A stretch of 64,000 nt of DNA, from assembly GCA_036924085.1 (NCBI GenBank), contig JAVGWX010000025.1:27687411-27751410 (forward strand). Direction: 5' to 3'. The notes below the pieces were generated by a model. That model had not been told where the DNA came from. It saw nothing but the letters and a program-made list of their open reading frames with translations, and ran no database searches. The position numbers and the translations under genes are program-made. Below are positions 51,601-60,600 of the stretch, in pieces. Within the stretch, counting starts at the first letter, position 1, and the number at the start of each line of letters is the position of its first letter. The stretch is from Ariolimax columbianus. Its lineage: Eukaryota; Mollusca; Gastropoda; Stylommatophora; Arionidae.

Positions 51601-54600
51601 CGATCACTTCCTTGCTCCTATGTTCAATAAATGAAAGTATCCCATGGCATTACTGCCGTAGGGGTGTCAGGTGTTAGCGATCTCACATTTCAAAGGCTCG
51701 GCTATATGAGGGCCGTAGCCATCTCCTCTCCCTCGCCGCTTTCACTTCCCGGACTGAACCGGTACCCATTTAAGGCTGGGTCAACCCGGGAGCTGTTGCG
51801 GTCTGAAAAAACATTTCCAACTGGAGAATGAACACAGCACCACTCAGAATGCGAAGTCAGGGCGCTAACCACTGCCCTACGCAGTTAAAATACCTAACAT
51901 TGCATTTGCTTTGTTCATTGCTACCCGAACTTGCTCACTCACCTTACCTGTATGATCTATTATAACCCCTAGGTCCCTTTCCTTATCTATCTTTCTAATA
52001 TTGTTCTCTCCCATTCTGTAATTATGTTCCATATTGGATCTACCCATGTGGATGACTGTACATTTATCTACATTAAACTCCATTTGCCAGCTTACAGACC
52101 ATTCTCGAATTTTATCTAAATCCAACCTCAATATATCCACCTCTGCCTTAAATGAGGGGGATTCCGTGGCGAAGTGGTTAAGCCATCGGCCTCGTGATCA
52201 GATGGTGTGGGTTCAGCTCCGGACACTAGTCGTCTTGTCCTTGACTTGCCGCTGAGACCGGGCGGCTCGAGACGAGAGAGTGAGGATAAAAAGTAGCGCA
52301 GTTAATCCTTACTAAAATAAATATCGCTAATTAATTACGCCATCATCGTCTACGATGGACGGCGACCTCTGCCTTTTATTTCCTTAAATGAGGCACTACG
52401 GCATGGCTTAAATGAGGCACTACGGCATGGCTTAAATGAGGCACTACGGCGTGGCTTAAATGAGGCACTACGGCATGGTTTTGCGTCACCAATTTTGCAA
52501 CCATGGATCTGTCTTAGGGGGAAACAATGGTAGCTCATTACTTTCTGAACAACGTGTAACTCTCTGTATACCTATCAGACACAGGTAACATACAAGTCAT
52601 TACCAATTGTACGCGTACGCCCCCCCCCTCCTCGAAGCATTCCTCTCATGCCATCTCAAAAATTACTCTCTAACCTCCGACACTCACCCTGAGAGCATAA
52701 AATGCAGAATCTGGAACGAAGGAACCTCGAGAAAGATTCCCCCCATCATGCTGTAGCCTCTGCTTCAGCTGCCTCTTCTCCCTTTCCAAATCTTTCACTT
52801 TGCTCTGCATCTTCAGCAGCAAAGCCACATCCACTGCTCCAGCCGATTTCTGGTGTAGATAAAAAGATGAGGAAATTTATGACAAATGAAACATGATTAA
52901 TGGTATAAACGTATAGAAAATATTACGAGGTGTGTTCAAAAAGTATCCGACCTTAATTTCTTTCAGCAGAAACTAATGAAGTATGTGTTTTTTTCATTCG
53001 GCAGGGAGGTATAGGGGACTGTCATGTGCATGCGTTGATTTTTTTCCCGCTCGCAGATTTTATCAGTCGCTGGCAGTCAATCTTTCAGTGCTGGGAGCAT
53101 ACGCGGGGCTTGTCATAAGTCTTGACCCTGACTATGAAGGAGTAGAAGGAGAAAGTTTAAATTTGGCACATATGTAGCTCATTCAATTTGTACTGGACTT
53201 GAGAAGTATGAATTTCCCTCCTCGGCGGTTTTACCCGGTATGGCGCATGGCACAACACACCTTATTGACCGGATCTGCTACTCTAACGGTTTGTCAGAAC
53301 AATGGAGAAATCAGAGGCCAGAACTGTGATAAAATTCGTGATGTTGCAGGGAAAAACACCTACAGAAATACACAGGGAGATGGAACCAGTGTTTGAGGAA
53401 TTCTGTCCTTCGTATGCTTCTGTCAAAAACTGGTGTAGGCAGTTTAAGTGTGACCGTTTCCATGTTGCTGATCTTCCAAGATCAGGAAGACCATCCTCAG
53501 AGTGCAGAGACGAAAACGCTGCAAGAGTCAAGAAAATCAATCACCAGGATAGGAAAATGACAATTGCAGAGATATCTAGGTCAGCAAAACTGAATGAAAG
53601 TCCAGTTTTTAGAATGTTACACAACAGACTGAATATGAGAAAAGTGTGTGCCGGCTGGGTCCCTCGTCTGCTGACATGTGAACAGAAACAAACGAGGATT
53701 GATTGCTGTGGGCAGTTGCTCAAAATGTGTTGGTCAAAAAAACATGTCGCCGACCATGGGGACAGTAGATGAGACTTGGGTTCACCGTTATGACCCAGAT
53801 TTTGTCTTTTTCCAAAACTTAAAAAACAGCTGAAAGGAAATCATTGTGACAGTGACGAAGATGTGACAACTGGTTTGTGATAACCGGTTTGTGATAACTG
53901 GTTTGTGATAACTGGTTTGTGATGATAACTGGTTTGTGATAACTGGTTTGTGATGATAACTGGTTTGTGATAACTGGTTTGTGATAACTGGTTTGTGATA
54001 ACCGGTTTGTGATAACCGGTTTGTGATAACTGATTTGTGATAACTGGTTTGTGATAACTGGTTTGTGATAACTGGTTTGTGATAACTGGTTTGTGATATC
54101 TGGTTTGTGATAACTGGTTTGTGATAACTGTTTGTGATAACTGGTTTGTGATAACTGGTTTGTGATAACTGGTTTGTGATAACTGGTTAGTGATAATTGG
54201 TTAGTGATAACTGGTTTGTGATAACTGGTTTGTGATAACTGGTTTGTGATAACTCGTCTAGTATGAAAAATAGGTTACTTTATTCCAAAGGTCTTTTCAG
54301 GGTCACGCAGAGATGGCAGAAATGTATAAATTCAGGTGGTGGCTACGTTAAGAAGGAATAAGCACTGTGCCAAATTTCAACGTTCTCTTCCTACTCTTTC
54401 ATGGTCAGGGTAAAGACTTATGACAAGCCTTTTTGGCACTGTGCCAAATGTCAACTTTCTCCTCCTACTCCTTCATGGTCAGGGTAAAGACTTATGACAA
54501 GCCCCTTTGGCACTGTGCCAAATGTCAACTTTCTCCCAACCTTCTTCTGACTGTGCCAGTGTATACATTTTTGAGGATGTTGCTATTTGCATCCCAGTTT

Positions 54601-57600
54601 GTTCCGGCCAGCTTCTTCATGAGGGATAGTTTTCTTTTTGCTTTTTGTTCAATCTCCTGTATGTGTTCCCTCCATGTGAGTCTCTTGTCCATTTTAACTC
54701 CAAGATACACAGGGGTATTTTCTTGTACAAGCTCTTTGCCATTTAGATTAAGTTTTGTTTCTTCCTTGGTGTTTGACAGTGAGAAGTATGTTGTAACTAT
54801 CTTTGAGATGTTAATCTGCAATCCCCAATCTGTAACCCATTTTCCAACAGTGTCCAGTGCTGTCTGCATTCTATTTTCAGCTGTTGGTAGTTTTTCTGCA
54901 GCACTCCACATTGCGAAATCGTCAGCATGTAAGGCACTGGATACTTTCTTTGGGAGTTTTCTCGCTATGCCGTTTATGGACAGGATAAAGAGGGTAGGAG
55001 AGATGACTCCTCCCTGGGGTACGCCTTATTCTATGGCTCAGTGATCCATCTAATTTGACTCTTGCTGTTCTGTATCGGAGGAAGTCTTGTATCCATCTGT
55101 ACATTCTCCCTTATATTTTGTTGTTTAATAGTTTTAGGAGGAGTCCTTCTCTACATACCTTGTCAAAAGCTTGTGCCATATCCACAACGACCACACGTAC
55201 TTTTTCCTTACCCTGGAATGTTTTTTTTCTATTTCTTGGGTTTGGTACAATAATTGGTCATCTGTGCTGCGGCTTTTTCTAAAGGCTGACTGTGAATTGA
55301 ATAGGAGCTGGGTTTTTTTTCCAGATGTTTTATTAGTCTTGCGTTTACCATTTTTTCCAAGACTTTTCCAGCACAGCTGAGCAGACTTATTGGCCTATAG
55401 CTTTCCTTGCTTGTCTTGTCCTTTTTGGGTTTTCTGATGGGGATAATGATAGCCACCCGCCACTGGTCTAGGATCTTACTCTTGCTCCATGATTGGTTGA
55501 AGATTTTCAGGAGTTTTCTTCTTGACCCTTGGTCTAGGTTTTTAATCATTTCATTTGTGATGCCATCTTTTCCTGGAGCTTTCTTGTTTTTTCAGTTTCT
55601 GAATAGCAGTGATTAACTCTATCATTCTGAATGATGACTTCATGCAGGGATCCGCATTCTGTGTCTTCAGGTTCTCTTTTATCTCTTTTTTGACTTCTAG
55701 TTTGCGTTCTCGTGTCAATGTTGTGGTTCTCTCCTTTCCAAAAAATCCAGCCAGGATGTTTGCTGCCATTTTCCCTGTATGATGTTTCTCATTGGCCTTA
55801 ATGACTGTCTTCCCATGGATCCCTCTGGTTTCCTCATTTAAGGCTCTTGTCAGGTTCCAGAGTTTACTTGTACCCCTGTCCATATTGAGGCGTTCAGTCT
55901 TTTCATGCCAACTTCTTTGGATCTCCTCCATCTTTTGCTCTGTGAATGTGTTTTTAATTTTGCTGTGTTTCCTTATGTTTTCTGGTGATGGATTTTTTTC
56001 CATGGTATCTCTTGCCTCACTTAATTCCTTGCGTATTTTTCCTAGTTTATCGCTCCAATAGGGTTTATAGTTTTTCCGTTTTCGGCGTGTGATTGATTTC
56101 TTTGCTGCCTGGAGGATAGCATCCGTCATGATGCTAACATTATTGTTTAAATTTTTGGCATAGGATATATTTTGACAGAGTTTATTTACATTTTCTCTAT
56201 TTAGAGTCCAGTTTGCTCTTTTAAAATTCCAACTTGGGTGCATATCTGTTATCTCTGTTTGTCCCATGTTACATATTTCTAAAGTTATTGGGACATGGTC
56301 GCTCCCACCTAGTTGGCTGTTGACTGTTCTTGCTATTAGCCGTTGAAGGTTCCCCGTTGCCGTCGCAAGGTCTGAAGTACTCATTTTGTTTCATATTCTA
56401 GAGTAATATTTTCCATGAAATAAATATATCCTATGCCAAAAATTTATACAATAATGTCGCCAACATGACGGAGGCTATCATCCAGGCAGCAAAGAAATCA
56501 ATCCCACGCGGAAAAACTATTAACCCTTTTGGAGCGATAAAATGGGGAAAATAATATAGGGGATTCCTTGGCGAAGTGGTTAAGCCGTTGGCCTAATGAT
56601 CAGGTCGTGTGGGTTCAACTCAGGACTCCGTCGTCTTTTTCACGGGTGCTTGATGCGGAGTCACCTGCATCTCGTAGTCGCCCCCTAGTCGTCTTGTCCT
56701 TGACTTGCCACTGCGGCCGTGCGGCTCGAGACAACAGAGTCAGGATAAAAAGTAGCGCAAATAATCCTTCCTAAAAATAGCGCTAGCAAATAAATTATAT
56801 CATCATCGTATACGATGGACGGCGGCCTTTGCTTTTTTTTGCTAGAGTAATATGTATGCTCATGGTCTGACCTATTTATTAGGATGATTTTATTTTCTAT
56901 CATCCTCAGCTTGAGGAGTGACTGTTAAAATCTCCCACTATGAGGTGTCACGACTCTTCAGTATTGACTTTGTGTATTGCCAGAGCTGTGGCTGGTGGAC
57001 TATAGCAGTTTGTTATCATTGCGTCTCCACTGGGTAGGATGATCTTTACTGTGATGTATTCTAATTCATCTGGTCCAGATCTATTTGTTTCTACTGCTGG
57101 TATAGAGTGTTTGACTAGTGTTATTATTCCTCCTTTGGATCTTTTTCCCCTATCTTGACGGAAACATTCATATCTTCGGATGGAATATTTTGAGTTTCTT
57201 TTAGGTTTGTTTCCTGATACAAATGATGTCTATGTCGTTGTCCTTGAAGAATTCTGGCAGTTAGCGGTTTTCTTGTTTCCCACGCCCTCTGCTTTCCATT
57301 GTAACACTTTTAGGTTCCTTGTTTGTTGACCAGTCGCACTACTCTGCCTCCCCCTGACCACTAGGTTAGCAGAGGCACCGGTTGCTTGGGTGGGTCCCCT
57401 CGAGGCTAGGGGCCCGGCACTGCTCCTCCCCAGTTGTAACTTGTAGGAGCGACATCATGACGGTAGGGTAGACTATCGCATGACCATATCCTGTTGATGC
57501 GTGTGTGCCCTGATTCTTCCCGGTTCCTGCGCCATAGCTGACACACTCCGTCTTCGGCAGGTCCGGTTGATTTTCTGTTTTGTGTTGTCTCCCATAACCT

Positions 57601-60600
57601 TTCCACCTCCCGATGGTACCTGCAAGGCAGCAGGTTGGTTTGTCTACCGCGGTTTCCTTCCCGTGGCTAGAGCATATAGCGGCTCTTACCCGCTTGGTGT
57701 ACCCGTCATAGGACACATGGGGTATTTCAGAGGGGAAAGCAGTGCCACCTGTTGTCCCACCCCATCCTGCTGGAATACACCGCTGGCTGGTCCACGACTG
57801 CTTATTTGTCCAGTTATTATACCTGGCTTATATCACAGCTGACGCTCCATATCTGGAGGTCGGTCCACTATCCGCCACCTGTGGATGTGCCTGGTTGCAG
57901 TCGGTCGCGCCTGTCCTCCAACAGATCTGTTGTAAAGATTACAAAGATTCAAGGGGTATGATTTGATCTTTAGTGAAAATCTGTTGTAAAAATTACAAAG
58001 ATCCAAGTGCTATGATTGGATCTTTAGTGAAGATCTGTTGTAAAAATTACAAAGATCCAAGTGGTATGATTGGATCTTTAGTGCAGATCTGTTGTAAAGA
58101 TTACAAAGATCCAAGTGGTATGATTGGATCTTTAGTGCAGATCTGTTGTAAAGATTACAAAGATCCAAGTGGTATGATTGGATCTTTAGTGCAGATCTGT
58201 TGTAAAGATTACAAAGATCCAAGTGCTATGATTGGATCTTTAGTGCAGATCTGTTGTAAAGATTACAAAGATCCAAGTGCTATGATTGGATCTTTAGTGC
58301 AGATCTGTTGTAAAGATGACAAAGATCCAAGTGCTATGATTGGATCTTTAGTGCAGATCTGTTGTAAAGATGACAAAGATCCAAGTGCTATGATTGGATC
58401 TTTAGTGCAGATCTGTTGTAAAGATTACAAAGATCCAAGTGCTATGATTGGATCTTTAGTGCAGATCTGTTGTAAAGATTACAAAGATCCAAGTGCTATG
58501 ATTGGATCTTTAGTGCAGATCTGTTGTAAAGATTACAAAGATCCAAGTGCTATGATTGGATCTTTAGTGCAGATCTGTTGTAAAGAACATCACAATCAGA
58601 ACAGGTGAATGCATCTGCTTCACAGGAAACAGAAAGATAAGAGGACTGTTTAAAGGCACGTACACTAATCTTTTTCTCCTCGTCATGCTCTTGTTGCTCA
58701 GCACTAACCACACTGCCACTGTCGGAATCAATGCTGATGGCGCTGGCATCCGACGGGGTGTGTCTGTGACCTTTCCCCTTGCCAGACACGACCTAGAGAC
58801 GAGATATTAATGTGACTTAGTGTTAATAAACATAACAGAGGAATGAAAATATGTTTGCTAAATGACAGGCGCTTTCATTGCATGGGAGTTGACTGCTGCC
58901 TTTGTTAGAGTCATTGAAGACGAAGTCTGAAGACAAAAGAAAAAGAAGAGAAGGAGGAACAGGAAAAGGAGACGGAGGAAGAAGAGAAGGGAGATTGGAG
59001 GAAGTAGATGGGGGTGGAGGAGGAAAAGAATGATTAGGAGGTTGAGGAGGAGAAAAATTATTAGGATGTGGAGAAGAAACAGGAAAATACGAAGAAGAAA
59101 TGATATTGTCGGACATACAAAAATTCAGATCTTCAACTTCAATGTAAAGTCTCTAATATAAGGCTCTTACTTACTTACTCCCCTGTACTGGTCACCAAAA
59201 CGTCCTTCCCCTGTCCAGGTCATCAAAACTTACTTCCCCTGTCCTGGACACCGCAGCTTACTTCCCCTGTCCTGGACATCACAACCTACTTCCCCTGTCC
59301 TGGACACTATAACTTACTTTCCCTGTCCTGGTTACCAAAAGTTACTTCACCTGGCCTGGTCACCAAAACGTACTTCCCCTGTCCTGGTCACCAAAATTTA
59401 CTTCCCCAGTCCTGGTCACCAAAACTTACTTCCCCTGCCCTATTTACCAAAACTTACTTCCTCTGTCCTGGTTACCAAAAGTTACTTCCCCTGTCCTGGT
59501 CACCAAAACTTACTTTCCCTGTCCTGGTCACCAAAACTTACTTCCCCTGCCCTTTTTACCAAAACTTACTTCCCCTGTCCTGGTCACCAAAACTTACTTA
59601 CCCTGTCCTGGTCACCAAAACTTACTTACCCTATCCTGGTCACCAAAACGTACTTACCCTGTTCTAGTAACCGTAACTGAAAAATGAGACTTTGATCTCT
59701 TCTATGTAGTTTATTTATGTCATCATTACTTTTTGGCTGTGACATTTCACTAAATACACTGTGACCTGATGTTCCCGTCGCCCACCTGTCCATCCAGATT
59801 TCCCCAGTATCATTCTTAATAATTTGTTTAACTGTGTGGTTACTGCACGGTCTATCCAATTGCTGTTTGGAGGCTCCTGTTTTTGCTAATCTGTCGGCCA
59901 TCTCGTTTCCTGATAGGGACCTGTCCAGGGATCCATTGTAAGCTGAAATGTATCCCGTGGGCAGTGAAGATGTTGTTGATTACCCTCACCACCAAGAATA
60001 TCTCCTTCTTGTTGTATGGGTTGTGTTTCAGCGCCTCCAGAACCGACTTGGGGTCACTAAAAACCATAACATCAATTCACTTCGGTCAAACTGTTGGTGC
60101 ACAATCTCATCTGCTGTTTTTATAGCCTCGGCCTGCACATATCCAGATAAAGAAAATGAAACCACTAGTTCATCCACTGAAAAATTATGTTCGCACTAAC
60201 TTAACTTAACTTAACTTGACTTCTTTATACTGGTTTAGAAGACCATGTAGAGTCTGTATACAACCAGTTTGATTTACATCACCTTGCTCTAAAAGCTATG
60301 CACATCCCATTTATTCTTAAAGGTATTAACTGTCCCTGCCTCCACTACCTACTGTGGCAATGCATTCCAAGCACTCACCACTCTCTGACTACAAAAATAT
60401 TTCCTAATATCTAATCTGGACCTTTCTTTAATTAATTTGTAGCTATGCCCTCTTGTTCTTGTGGGTGGTTGTATTTTTTTTTAAATTGTTATAGTCTAAT
60501 TTATCCATTCCTCTGATTATCTTATAAACCTGTATTAAGTCACCTCGAATTCTTCTCTTTTCTAGACATTGTAGTCGTTCCTCATAACTGTAGTTCTGGA

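Larger units (their letters stand above)
54530..57310 (-). mobile_element. LINE with APE endonuclease and RT, inactive
   Basis: In transcript order on the minus strand: an endonuclease remnant at 56930-57200 with [13 protein letters not shown] and [11 protein letters not shown] (APE-type GDFN), a SINE interruption, then frame 55551-56384 with [12 protein letters not shown] (SDH motif) and the linker [20 protein letters not shown], frame 55229-55549 with [15 protein letters not shown] and [20 protein letters not shown] (RT fingers), and 54525-54911 with [30 protein letters not shown] (thumb). The catalytic FADD box near 54910-54930 reads FADDFAM-like across a frameshift. Frameshifts make it inactive; jockey/I-like organisation. 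Confidence 0.88.
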
